From Ancylomarina sp963977525 (lineage in GTDB: Bacteria; Bacteroidota; Bacteroidia; Bacteroidales; Marinifilaceae): 64,000 nt of DNA. The notes beneath the pieces are model-generated. The model searched no databases and was not told the origin of the DNA. It was given only the letters and a program-made list of their open reading frames with translations. The stretch covers positions 186,001 to 250,000 of the forward strand of contig CAXBPC010000001.1 in assembly GCA_963977525.1 (NCBI GenBank), given 5' to 3'. Made by a program: the position numbers and the translations under genes. Numbering within the stretch: position 1 is the first letter of the stretch; each line of letters begins with the position of its first letter. Positions 8,706 through 17,552 of the stretch are shown here, piece after piece.

Positions 8706-8735
8706 GGTATTTATTTTTTTTATTGATTATGCCCA

Positions 8736-8743
8736 CAAAATTA
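8736..8743 (-). promoter_or_regulatory. Candidate -7 element for arcB
   Basis: TAATTTTG on the minus strand fits TAnnTTTG, about 31 bp before the arcB ATG. There is no clear -33 element, so arcB may depend wholly or partly on read-through from arcC. Confidence 0.3.
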
Positions 8744-8794
8744 AGCCTAATCTGAAATTTAAAAAAGTATTATTTAATCTAAATCCAAAAGAAT

Positions 8795-9751
8795 TTAGTT
8801 TTCATATTCCATTGTAATCTTAGTACCGTAAGATCTATCTTCAAGCTTAGTTGCTTCAGTAATTACAGATTTTCCACCACCGTTTTCGATAAAACTTAGA
8901 CAAGCACGAATTTTAGGAGCCATAGAACCTTCAGCAAAAGTTCCGTCTGCTAGATATCCCATTGTATCGGCATGATTCAAGAATTCTAATTTCTCTTCGT
9001 TAGGACCCTTAAAGTCTTTATATACAAAAGAAACATCCGTTAGAATATAAAATTCGTCAGCTTTAATTCTAGCACCAATTAATGCAGAAGCTAAATCTTT
9101 ATCGATTACCGCTTCAACTGGGCATAAGTTTCCGTTTTCATCTTCTGAAACTGGAACACCACCACCACCAACAGTGATTACAATATTTCCCTGACGAGCT
9201 AAGTTCTCAATAATTTTCTCATTCATCACACGAATAGGCTTTGGCGAAGGCACAACACGTCTCCATCCTCCATCAGCTTTTACTTCTTCTTTGAAAATCC
9301 ATCCTTTCTCAGCGATCAATTTATCCGCCTCTTCTCTTGTATAGATTTTACCTACACGCTTAATTGGATCTGCAAAAGCAGGATCGTTTTTATCAACAAC
9401 TACCTGAGTAACTAAAGTCACAACATCTTTTTCGATGCCATTTGCTTTCAAAACATTACGCAAGTTTCTTTCAATCATGTAACCAATCCCACCCTGTGAG
9501 TCAGCAACATCAATATCTAAAGGCATTTGAGGAATGTTGTAAAGTTGTTCTCCTGCATCATTTCTCATCAATATGTTCCCAACTTGTGGGCCATTACCAT
9601 GAGCAATAATAACATCGTATCCTTCTTTAACTAGGTAAATAAGATTTTCAAGAGTATCAATCGTATTTTGGTTTTGTTCTTCAACAGTACCTTTCTGATT
9701 TCCTCTTAATAAGGCATTTCCACCTAATGCTACAACTGCTAATTTATTCAT
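8795..9751 (-). CDS. arcC: Carbamate kinase
   Basis: 318 aa, normal for the family. It opens with the amino-acid-kinase motif VVALGGNALL and carries HGNGPQVGN, PLDIDVADSQGGIGYMIER, VVPSPKP and TVGGGGVPV, all typical of carbamate kinase. It transfers phosphate from carbamoyl phosphate to ADP, giving ATP, CO2 and ammonia. It is the first gene of an arcC-arcB transcript with a good promoter. It works with the downstream carbamoyltransferase to gain ATP from citrulline or a similar carbamoyl donor. Confidence 0.94.
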   Translation of the reverse strand: MNKLAVVALGGNALLRGNQKGTVEEQNQNTIDTLENLIYLVKEGYDVIIAHGNGPQVGNILMRNDAGEQLYNIPQMPLDIDVADSQGGIGYMIERNLRNVLKANGIEKDVVTLVTQVVVDKNDPAFADPIKRVGKIYTREEADKLIAEKGWIFKEEVKADGGWRRVVPSPKPIRVMNEKIIENLARQGNIVITVGGGGVPVSEDENGNLCPVEAVIDKDLASALIGARIKADEFYILTDVSFVYKDFKGPNEEKLEFLNHADTMGYLADGTFAEGSMAPKIRACLSFIENGGGKSVITEATKLEDRSYGTKITMEYEN

Positions 9752-9789
9752 TATAGGTATTTATTTATGTTGTTTGAATAATTGAGCTA

Positions 9790-9818
9790 CAAATCTAGAA
9801 TTTTTATCAACATTTCAA
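9790..9818 (-). promoter_or_regulatory. Bacteroidota-type promoter of arcCB
   Basis: On the minus strand: TTG (9818-9816), 18 bp, TAGATTTG (9797-9790). The start site would fall near 9783, about 30 nt before the arcC ATG. Confidence 0.55.
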
Positions 9819-10251
9819 TGGATTTTTTAAATATTTTAAAACATTTTTACTAACTCTAACTCAGCACCTTATATCACTATATTTTTACTGTAAAATATAA
9901 ATACATCTAAAAAATTGAAATTCAACACACAGACTTTTTAAAAGAATGCATTCGTTTGAATTTACAATAAATTTTTACTGTTATGTTCAAACAAGACATA
10001 TCAATTAAATCAGCTTATATTTTTCATATTTTATATAATTATGAATAGCATAAAACGCATTTTTATAAATTTTCAATATTAAAATGGAATAAAATGATTT
10101 CTCGCAATGATATAAGTAGATAATAAAGTTAGACCTAATAAATATTGATATTTATATAAATGCACTGTGAAATTTGAAGATGATTTTACAAAGTAATTGA
10201 CTACTTTCACCTTGAAATAAGATAAATTTATGTAAGAACTTAACTCAGAGC

Positions 10252-10281
10252 TTGCGTAGTATTAGCTTTTATCTATTTTTA
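10252..10281 (+). promoter_or_regulatory. Candidate promoter of the 10302 lipoprotein gene
   Basis: TTG (10252-10254), 19 bp, TATTTTTA (10274-10281), one mismatch from TAnnTTTG, about 20 bp before the ATG. Confidence 0.35.
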
Positions 10282-10301
10282 TTAGAGAATAAAACCACGA
10301 T

Positions 10302-10979
10302 ATGAAACACACGACCCTTATACTGATCATCTTACATCTATTTATATCTTGTTCTAGCAAATCAGATAAAGTTAAAGCTGATGCTGAAGGCACAATTACA
10401 TATAAAGTATGTTATGAAACCAGTGAGGATTCAAACCCAATTGTTGCACTTCTTCCTACTCAGGTTGAATACAAATTTAAGAACAATAATATTTCGGTTT
10501 TATCTGAAGGCTATTTAGGATTTTTCAGCACAAGGTTTATTTCAAAAATTGACGAGCCAAACAGTTCTATTCTTTTTAAAATCCTAAATAATAAGATGAA
10601 CTATGAATTTAGCAGTAAAGAGATTCCTTTTATATACAATCACAAACTAGCAACTAAAATTAAATATCTAAAAACAGATAAAGTAATTGCTGGTTATAAA
10701 TGCAAGCTGGCTAGAGTTTTTATTGAAGATGTCCCTAACCCTATTGATGTTTACTATACAGAAGATATTCATTTAGAAAATCCAAATAGAAATACGCCTT
10801 TCAGTAAAATAAATGGTGTTATGCTTGAGTTTGAAACTACAATGAATAAAATTAAAGCTAAATTTTCTGCCCAGAATGTTAATTTGACACCTGTCAACGA
10901 AAATGCATTCATTATCCCTTCAGACTATGTAAAATCTGATGCTGAGACCATATTAAAATACGTATTAAGCTTTAAATAG
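10302..10979 (+). CDS. Hypothetical lipoprotein
   Basis: 225 aa. The N-terminus is a short lipoprotein signal with lipobox ending FISC, so it should be anchored in a membrane, probably facing the periplasm or cell surface. The mature part is predicted mostly beta-strand and begins EGTITYKVCYE; it resembles the DUF4412 / GLPGLI-like lipoproteins of Bacteroidota in tone (a strand-rich domain ending in a remark on processing of a measured value), but I cannot assign a family with confidence. It is a single gene between two intergenic regions, with a promoter candidate directly upstream. Confidence 0.7.
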   Translation: MKHTTLILIILHLFISCSSKSDKVKADAEGTITYKVCYETSEDSNPIVALLPTQVEYKFKNNNISVLSEGYLGFFSTRFISKIDEPNSSILFKILNNKMNYEFSSKEIPFIYNHKLATKIKYLKTDKVIAGYKCKLARVFIEDVPNPIDVYYTEDIHLENPNRNTPFSKINGVMLEFETTMNKIKAKFSAQNVNLTPVNENAFIIPSDYVKSDAETILKYVLSFK

Positions 10980-11222
10980 AAACATACTTCACTTACAATA
11001 CATTATCACTTCTTTAAGTTCATCTAAGAAAGATACAACCAACCTTTGGTTATCCTATTAGTAAATTCCCATTCCTTAAACAATAATTGTTAACAAAATC
11101 CGTTCTCATTTAGTTTCTAATCACATAGAGTATGTCTAGAATTTCTATGCCTGCTTTCGTGTGGAAATACGCCCTATTTTTATTACTTTCACATCAGATT
11201 ACAAGCAGGAAATACATACTCA

Positions 11223-13682
11223 ATGGCAAAAAAAAGAAATACTAAAGCTAATAAGAAATGGTTTACAAAACCTTCTTTTTTAGTAGATGAACGCATTCGG
11301 TTTATTCTAGGCATCAGTTCTAGTTTATTCACTATATATCTAGGATTAGCTTTTGTATCCTTCTTTTTTACTGGAGGTGCCGACCAATCTAAGTTGGATA
11401 TACAATTACTCGAATTACTTTCTGATTCAGGCATTAGAGTAGAAAACTGGACAGGTAAAACAGGTGCATTTCTTTCTAATCTACTAATCAATAAAGGATT
11501 TGGACTGGCAGCTTGCTCTACTCTTTATATTCTTACCGTTTTATCAATTCGATTATTTGGACTAAAAATTCAATCCCTTAAGAAAAGCATTCTCTACACA
11601 CTACTATTTAGTATATGGGCTTCTGTCCTTTTAGCTTTCTTATTTGTTGATTCAGAAAATGCAGGTTTTCTTTATTTAGGAGGTGCTCATGGGTATTTCA
11701 TAAGTGAATGGTTAATCTCCCTAATTGGTAATGTAGGGACTCTATTTGCAATCATTATTTTCTTCTTTACTCTAGTTGCCTTTGGTTTTAACAATGCTGT
11801 TAGTTATATGAAAAAGCCTTTTAAGAGAAAGCCAAAGCCTGAAGTAAACGAATTAGAACTTGATGAAGAAGATTTTGACGAGATTCAAAAAGAATCTGCT
11901 TTAAATAATGAGCTTATTGATAGTCCTAGTCAGTTCGAAGAAACAAGTAATGATGATTTCAAGGTTGAACTTGAAGAAGAGTTTATTTCCAAACTCGAAG
12001 AGGAAGATCAACTACCAATTGATAAAACTGGCGAAATTGAACTTGATATTAATTCTGATTTTGAACAAACACCAAGCTCAAAGAAGCAAGAAAATGATGA
12101 TGGAGATGTTGAGCTAACCATTGAAACAACACGTATTAAAGAAGAAAGTGTTTCGATTAATCATGCTCCTATGGAGGATTTTGATCCGACACTTGATCTA
12201 TCAAACTACAAATACCCAACTCTTGATTTACTAGAAGATCATCATATTCACAATTCAGAAGTGAGTAAAGAAGAGCTCGAGAGTAATAAGATTAAAATTG
12301 TTGACACACTTCGTAATTATAAAATTGAGATTACTCAGATTAAAGCTACAATTGGTCCAACGGTCACTTTATATGAGATAGTACCAGCTCCTGGAGTTCG
12401 AATTTCAAAAATTAAGAACCTTGAAGATGATATTGCCTTAAGTTTAGCTGCTCTTGGTATTCGTATTATTGCGCCAATTCCTGGACGTGGAACCATTGGT
12501 ATCGAAGTACCAAATAGAACACCAGAGATTGTTTCTATGAAGAATATTATTGCTTCAAAGAAATTTCAGGAATCCAAATATGCACTTCCTGTTGCATTGG
12601 GTAAAACCATCTCGAATGAAACCTATACGCTCGACCTTGCCAAAATGCCTCACCTACTTGTTGCTGGTGCAACCGGACAAGGTAAATCGGTTGGTTTGAA
12701 TGCGATTATTACATCTTTACTTTATAAGAAGCATCCATCACAGCTTAAGTTTGTACTTATCGACCCTAAAAAAGTTGAATTGAATATTTATTCAACTATT
12801 GAGAAGCATTTCTTAGCTAAACTTCCCGAGGAAGAAGAGGCTATTATTACTGATATTCACAAAGTAATTGCAACACTAAATTCACTATGTGTTGAAATGG
12901 ATGCTCGTTACGATTTGCTAAAGAAAGCACACACTCGTAACATCATGGAATACAACAAGAAATTTGTTACTCGCAAGCTAAACCCAGAAAATGGACACCG
13001 ATACTTACCCTACATTGTTGTAATTATCGATGAGTTTGCCGATTTAATTATGACGGCTGGTAAAGAAGTGGAAACGCCTATTGCTCGTATCGCTCAGTTA
13101 GCTCGTGCCATTGGTATACATATGATAATTGCAACTCAACGACCATCTACCAATATTATTACTGGTGTAATTAAGGCCAACTTCCCAGCTCGTATTGCTT
13201 TTAAAGTTGCATCAATGATTGACTCACGTACGATTCTAGATAGCCCTGGAGCGAACCAATTAATCGGTAGAGGTGATATGCTTATCTCACAAGGAAGTGA
13301 ATTGATTCGTGTGCAATGTGCTTTTGTTGATACGCCAGAAGTTGAAGCCCTTACTGAATACATTCAAAAACAACAGGCTTATCCAACAGCCTTAATGCTA
13401 CCTGAATATGTAGCTGAGCACAGTGAAAACACAGCTGAGATTGATTTACAAAAACGTGATGTTCTATTTGAAGAAGCAGCTCGTTTAGTTGTTGGGAACC
13501 AACAAGGTTCTACATCTGCAATACAGCGTCGTTTTTCAATTGGATACAATCGCGCAGGACGAATTGTTGATCAACTTGAAGCAGCCGGAATTGTAGGTCC
13601 TTTCGAAGGAAGTAAAGCCCGCCAAGTTTTAGTTTCTGATGAATATTCGTTAGAAAAATTATTAACTCAGGTCTTAGCTTAA
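11223..13682 (+). CDS. ftsK: DNA translocase FtsK
   Basis: 819 aa. The N-terminal 200 residues hold four predicted membrane helices; an acidic linker (about 205-320, rich in E and D) follows, then the FtsK motor with Walker A GATGQGKS (482-489) and Walker B VVIIDE (599-604), and at the C-terminus the winged-helix gamma domain (SAIQRRFSIGYNRAGRI) that reads KOPS-like sites. It pumps chromosomal DNA at the division septum and helps dimer resolution. It is directly followed by a lolA-type gene, a linkage also known in Proteobacteria. The linker is short, as usual in this phylum. Confidence 0.96.
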   Translation: MAKKRNTKANKKWFTKPSFLVDERIRFILGISSSLFTIYLGLAFVSFFFTGGADQSKLDIQLLELLSDSGIRVENWTGKTGAFLSNLLINKGFGLAACSTLYILTVLSIRLFGLKIQSLKKSILYTLLFSIWASVLLAFLFVDSENAGFLYLGGAHGYFISEWLISLIGNVGTLFAIIIFFFTLVAFGFNNAVSYMKKPFKRKPKPEVNELELDEEDFDEIQKESALNNELIDSPSQFEETSNDDFKVELEEEFISKLEEEDQLPIDKTGEIELDINSDFEQTPSSKKQENDDGDVELTIETTRIKEESVSINHAPMEDFDPTLDLSNYKYPTLDLLEDHHIHNSEVSKEELESNKIKIVDTLRNYKIEITQIKATIGPTVTLYEIVPAPGVRISKIKNLEDDIALSLAALGIRIIAPIPGRGTIGIEVPNRTPEIVSMKNIIASKKFQESKYALPVALGKTISNETYTLDLAKMPHLLVAGATGQGKSVGLNAIITSLLYKKHPSQLKFVLIDPKKVELNIYSTIEKHFLAKLPEEEEAIITDIHKVIATLNSLCVEMDARYDLLKKAHTRNIMEYNKKFVTRKLNPENGHRYLPYIVVIIDEFADLIMTAGKEVETPIARIAQLARAIGIHMIIATQRPSTNIITGVIKANFPARIAFKVASMIDSRTILDSPGANQLIGRGDMLISQGSELIRVQCAFVDTPEVEALTEYIQKQQAYPTALMLPEYVAEHSENTAEIDLQKRDVLFEEAARLVVGNQQGSTSAIQRRFSIGYNRAGRIVDQLEAAGIVGPFEGSKARQVLVSDEYSLEKLLTQVLA

Positions 13683-13757
13683 ACTGGCATAATAATTGAT
13701 TCAACGAAGACATCACAACACATTTCAAATCCATTAAAAAGAATAAACATTTAGAAT

Positions 13758-14399
13758 ATGACAAAGTATATTTCACTATTATTTATTACACTACTAAGTT
13801 TGAATGTATCTGCCCAAGAAAATAAGGCAAAAACAATTTTGGACAAAGTTTCTGCAATCAACAAAGAACACTCTAGCGTAAAAGCAGAATTTACTTTTAA
13901 TATGGATAATGCAGAGGAAGATGTTCATGAAAGTTCAGATGGAAATATCATTCTAAAAGGCAATAAATATCGCTTATACTTAATGGATGTATACACCTAT
14001 TTTGATGGCAATACTATTTACCAACACCTTGTAGATGCTGAGGAAGTAAATATAAAAGAGCCAGATGAAGACGAAGAAGAAGGTTTGAATCCAACTCAAA
14101 TTTTCAGTCTATATGAAACAGGTTTTAAGTTTGGTTACGTTGAAGAACGAAAAACTCCAGCAGGAACTTTTCATGTTATAGACCTATTCCCTTTGGATGA
14201 AGAGAAACCGTTTTCACGAATCAGATTGCATATCGACACAAAAAGTTTAGAAATGAAGTCGCTGGTTTCAATCGGAAAAGATGGTAATAACATCACCATT
14301 AAAATAAAGAAATTTGAGCCTAACGTAGAATTCAAGGATTCTGATTTTGTTTTCGATGAAGCTGCCAATCCTGATGTGGAAGTTGTTGATATGAGATAA
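13758..14399 (+). CDS. lolA: LolA-like outer-membrane lipoprotein carrier
   Basis: 213 aa with a cleavable signal peptide (cleavage near VSA-QE) and a single LolA/LolB-type beta domain: AKTILDKVSAINKEHSSVKAEF at the start, GNIILKGNKYRLYL and a closing PNVEFKDSDFVFD. LolA carries lipoproteins across the periplasm. Bacteroidota members with this length are annotated as LolA family; whether this one is the main carrier cannot be told from sequence. It lies 75 bp after ftsK, probably in the same transcript, and ends at a strong terminator. Confidence 0.82.
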   Translation: MTKYISLLFITLLSLNVSAQENKAKTILDKVSAINKEHSSVKAEFTFNMDNAEEDVHESSDGNIILKGNKYRLYLMDVYTYFDGNTIYQHLVDAEEVNIKEPDEDEEEGLNPTQIFSLYETGFKFGYVEERKTPAGTFHVIDLFPLDEEKPFSRIRLHIDTKSLEMKSLVSIGKDGNNITIKIKKFEPNVEFKDSDFVFDEAANPDVEVVDMR

Positions 14400-14421
14400 T
14401 ACATAACCTACTAAAATATTG

Positions 14422-14456
14422 AACTGCCCTATTTCTTCAGAATAGGGCAGTTTTCA
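14422..14456 (+). terminator. Intrinsic terminator of ftsK-lolA
   Basis: A 12-bp perfect stem (AACTGCCCTATT, 14422-14433, with AATAGGGCAGTT, 14441-14452) followed by TTTT. Confidence 0.85.
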
Positions 14457-14530
14457 TTTAAACAAATCTATATTGAATAAAAAGAAATGATCTTCCTATA
14501 GCTATTTAACATCCAAGCTACAAAAATCAT

Positions 14531-14538
14531 TATCTTCG
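14531..14538 (+). promoter_or_regulatory. Candidate -7 element for the DUF4105 operon
   Basis: TATCTTCG differs from TAnnTTTG at one base and lies about 20 bp before the ATG at 14559. No good -33 element is visible. Confidence 0.3.
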
Positions 14539-14558
14539 AGGAGAAATAATACAAAACT

Positions 14559-15734
14559 ATGCGACACCTACTTATTCTTCTGCTTTTCAATCTAATTCTT
14601 ATCACCTCGATAAGTCAAGTGCAAGCCCAAGAAGCTAAAGATGAATCAAAAATCAGTATTCTGACTTGCTCTCCAGGATTAGATCTTTATTCGTTATTCG
14701 GCCATTCAGCCATAAGACTACAAGATCCTTCGAGAAATATGGATGTGGTATTCAACTATGGTAACTTTGATTTTAATACGCCTAATTTCTATTCTAAATT
14801 CGTACGAGGTAAACTTAAATACAACCTTACAGTTAACTATTATAAAGATTTTAAAAAGGCATATAAAAGAGATAAGCGGTGGATTAAAGAGCAAGAGCTA
14901 GATTTGAGTTTAGAATCAAAACAAAGATTGGTTAAGGCACTTTGGGAAAACTATCGTCCTGAGAACCGATATTATTATTACGATTTTTTATTCAACAACT
15001 GCTCTACCCTAATTAGAGACATTCTTAAAAATGAAATTGTAGGTCAAGTTGAGTTTAAAGATTCGGGTTTAGCTAGCGAACGAAGTTTCCGCGATCTGCT
15101 TAACCTTTATATGGAAAAAACACCTTGGATTTATACAGGTATCCATTTGGCTTTAAGCCAACCTTGCGATATTAAAGCCACAAATTACGAAGAAATGTTC
15201 TTACCTGATTTCCTAAAATCAGGATTTGATAACACTCTTGTTTCTGAAAACGGAAGCACGCATAAACTCGTTAGTAAAGAGAATGTTATCCTAAGTGAAA
15301 TGGTTCAACAAAAGCCAACTCCATGGTATATGCATCCCTTATTCATTTTTGGATTTTTTGCTTTTATAGGCTTACTATTAACTATCATCTCTTTGAAAAA
15401 TAAGAAACGATTCGTTTTATTCGACATACTTGTTTTTGGAAGTACATCCTTATTCGGTCTTGTTCTACTTTTCCTTTGGTTTTTCACCGATCATCAGGCA
15501 ATGAGACCTAATTTCAATATTCTATGGGCTTTACCTATTCATTTACCTTTAATCACAGTCCTTTTCAAAAAGAAAAGACCAGCTTGGGTTAAAAGCTATT
15601 TTAAATACCATTCAATTTTCATTCTATTACTAATAGCTGTGTGGCCAATTTTACCACAAAGCTTACCCTATACTATTTTGCCTTTTGTAGTTTTAATTCT
15701 TATTCGATCGGTTTATAATGCAACGCGTTCTTAA
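14559..15734 (+). CDS. DUF4105 domain membrane protein
   Basis: 391 aa. A signal peptide (ending near VQAQ) is followed by a periplasmic DUF4105 domain (about 28-200) with its marks LFGHSAIRL, FNYGNFDF and the FNNCSTLIRD motif, which hold a conserved His and Cys reminiscent of NlpC/P60-type papain folds. Five predicted membrane helices fill residues 245-390. The function of the family is not established; the His/Cys pair suggests a hydrolase or acyltransferase acting in the periplasm (inference). It opens a likely operon with the thioesterase gene 18 bp downstream. Confidence 0.83.
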   Translation: MRHLLILLLFNLILITSISQVQAQEAKDESKISILTCSPGLDLYSLFGHSAIRLQDPSRNMDVVFNYGNFDFNTPNFYSKFVRGKLKYNLTVNYYKDFKKAYKRDKRWIKEQELDLSLESKQRLVKALWENYRPENRYYYYDFLFNNCSTLIRDILKNEIVGQVEFKDSGLASERSFRDLLNLYMEKTPWIYTGIHLALSQPCDIKATNYEEMFLPDFLKSGFDNTLVSENGSTHKLVSKENVILSEMVQQKPTPWYMHPLFIFGFFAFIGLLLTIISLKNKKRFVLFDILVFGSTSLFGLVLLFLWFFTDHQAMRPNFNILWALPIHLPLITVLFKKKRPAWVKSYFKYHSIFILLLIAVWPILPQSLPYTILPFVVLILIRSVYNATRS

Positions 15735-15752
15735 CAACAAAATGGATTTAGA

Positions 15753-16505
15753 ATGACAGATTTAAGTAAATACAGTCAAGATTTCACAATAGGTTCGTTT
15801 GATAGTGATTGGCATGGAAATGCGAAACTCACTAGCATTTGTAACTACTTACAAGAAATTGCAGCCACTCATGTCGATAAGATTGGACAAGGTATATCTG
15901 ATTTGAGTCTGAATAATCATGCTTGGGTTCTATCACGCATGAGAATTAAAATCATTCGTCATGCTAAATGGAAGGAAACCATACGAATTGAGACTTTTCC
16001 TACTGGAATTAAAGGTCTTTTCGGGGCAAGAGACTTTCGCATTTTAGATACGGATGATCAAGTTATTGCTTTAGCTAGTTCTTATTGGTTAGTAGTCGAT
16101 TTAGAAACTCATAGACCACTTCGACCTCACGACATCGTAAAGCATATGCCTATTGGTAATTACACCGAGGTTTTCGAAGAAGAATTAGGGAAATTAACGC
16201 CACTTACACAAGAAGCTGAATTGATTGAGGAAATCAAAATTCATTATTCTGATATCGACATTAACCGTCATGTCAACAATGTGAAGTATCTAAAATGGCT
16301 AATTGATGCTTTTCCTCAGGAAACCTTAACTGAGAAACCTATTTCTGAATTAGAAATCAACTTCCTTCACGAATTGAAGCTTGGCGAACACATTATGATT
16401 TTTCAAGAGTTGGATGGTGATAATCACATGAATTGTAAAATTAAAAGTAGCACTACTGGCAAAGAAAACTGCCGTGCACGAATTAAATTTAATCATCTCA
16501 AATAA
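15753..16505 (+). CDS. Acyl-ACP thioesterase (FatA-like)
   Basis: 250 aa made of two hot-dog domains. The first carries the DSDWHGNAKLTSICNYLQEIAATH stretch around its long helix; the second carries the DINRHVNNVKYLKW motif with the Asn, His and Asn residues expected at the acyl-ACP thioesterase active site. It releases free fatty acids from acyl carrier protein in the cytoplasm. Position between two membrane-protein genes suggests a role in lipid turnover rather than a pathway visible here. The chain-length preference cannot be read from sequence. Confidence 0.88.
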   Translation: MTDLSKYSQDFTIGSFDSDWHGNAKLTSICNYLQEIAATHVDKIGQGISDLSLNNHAWVLSRMRIKIIRHAKWKETIRIETFPTGIKGLFGARDFRILDTDDQVIALASSYWLVVDLETHRPLRPHDIVKHMPIGNYTEVFEEELGKLTPLTQEAELIEEIKIHYSDIDINRHVNNVKYLKWLIDAFPQETLTEKPISELEINFLHELKLGEHIMIFQELDGDNHMNCKIKSSTTGKENCRARIKFNHLK

Positions 16506-16552
16506 TTAGCTCATAAAAGCTAATATCAAAACAGCAAGTACCCGATTTAAAT

Positions 16553-17101
16553 ATGGATAAATTAATTTACAGCTTCGAAATTGCTTTCAGACATATATGT
16601 CAAGTTTCAGCAATTCATCAAATACTATTTCTGATCATTATTGGAGCCTTCTTTAGTTTCAAGGATTGGAAAACTTACCTTCTAATTGTTTTAGCACTTT
16701 GTTCAGGCTCAGTATTAGGTCTATCCTTATCGGTTTTTAAAGCTGTTAGTCTTACAAAAGCTACTATTAATTTACTTGCAATTATAAGCCTAGTAATCGT
16801 ATCACTAAACGGGATTTTAAGTAATAGAATTACAACACTTCATTACAACATTTTTGTTTTAATAGGCATAATGCAAGGCTTTGTTTTAAGCCTTCACTAC
16901 ACGGCTGCTTTAGGCACAAGTCTCAAATTCTTATCATACTTAGGATATAATCTAGGGAGTTTTTCGGCTTTCATTATCATCAGTTTCATAAGCCTACTTA
17001 TTTGCACACTTATGCTTACTTTTTTCAAAACTGATAAGCACAAAATATCATTAGTTCTTGCAGGCTCAGGCTTGGGAGTAGCATTAATGATGTATTTCTA
17101 A
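16553..17101 (+). CDS. HupE/UreJ-like membrane protein, divergent
   Basis: 182 aa, almost all hydrophobic, with six to seven predicted helices. The segment IHQILFLIIIGAFFSFKDWK aligns by eye with the HupE/UreJ_2 signature (YDHILFLI...YTFKDWKK), and IGIMQGFVLSL with the FGLIHGLGFS helix. The family is linked to nickel or cobalt uptake. Several histidines that carry the metal in the family are missing here: the GHTLTL position reads GSVLGL and the IHG position reads MQG. It may therefore be a non-transporting relative. It lies 47 bp after the thioesterase gene on the same strand. Confidence 0.55.
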   Translation: MDKLIYSFEIAFRHICQVSAIHQILFLIIIGAFFSFKDWKTYLLIVLALCSGSVLGLSLSVFKAVSLTKATINLLAIISLVIVSLNGILSNRITTLHYNIFVLIGIMQGFVLSLHYTAALGTSLKFLSYLGYNLGSFSAFIIISFISLLICTLMLTFFKTDKHKISLVLAGSGLGVALMMYF

Positions 17102-17250
17102 GTTTCAAAACCATCCAAATATTAACAGCCTGTATTCAATACTGTTTACTGGTTTTCAATTTATCGAAAGTCAATAATAAAGGATATTCCATACGATTAT
17201 GAGTCTGCTCATTCTAATTTTAGTTTTTGAAGCCTGACTCTGTACTTTGT

Positions 17251-17520
17251 CATTTTCTAATCTCCGGGGAAGTACATTCACGCACCAATGTTCATTTCCT
17301 AATCTCCGGGCAAGCACCCTCACTCAGTAAGGTTGATTAAACTAAATCTGGGGAAGCACAAACACGCAGCAATGTTCATTTCCTAATCTCTGGGCAAGCA
17401 CCCTCACTCAGTAAGGTTGATTAAACTAAATCTGGGGAAGCACAAACACGCAGCAATGTTCATTTTCTAATCTCCGGGCAAGCACCCTCACTCAGTGAGG
17501 GAGATCAAACTAAATTTTGG
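17251..17520. repeat. Alternating 42/84-bp tandem array
   Basis: Three copies of an 84-bp unit, each made of two diverged half-units of about 42 bp (A, containing GGGGAAGCACAAACACGCAG; B, containing CGGGCAAGCACCCTCACTCA). The phases at 17291, 17375 and 17459 show the exact 84-bp period. The last B unit carries a perfect hairpin, CCCTCACT c AGTGAGGG (17485-17501), which is imperfect in the other copies. It fills the gap between two convergent genes and ends 33 bp from the cinA stop codon. No spacers, so not CRISPR; no long frame. The rest of the 17102-17250 gap holds nothing I recognise. Confidence 0.9.
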
Positions 17521-17552
17521 AAATTGGCTTTTAAGGTGTCGAAATTTATTTC

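Larger units (their letters stand above)
9752..10301. other. Divergent AT-rich intergenic region
   Basis: 550 bp between arcC and a lipoprotein gene. It contains promoter candidates for both genes at its ends (listed). The middle is extremely AT-rich with only short, non-coding frames; I found no RNA gene or repeat in it. Confidence 0.6.

Noticed and set aside
17251..17520. CRISPR or integron attC array
   Set aside because: The alternating half-units are all related to each other, no cassettes or integrase are present and spacers are absent.
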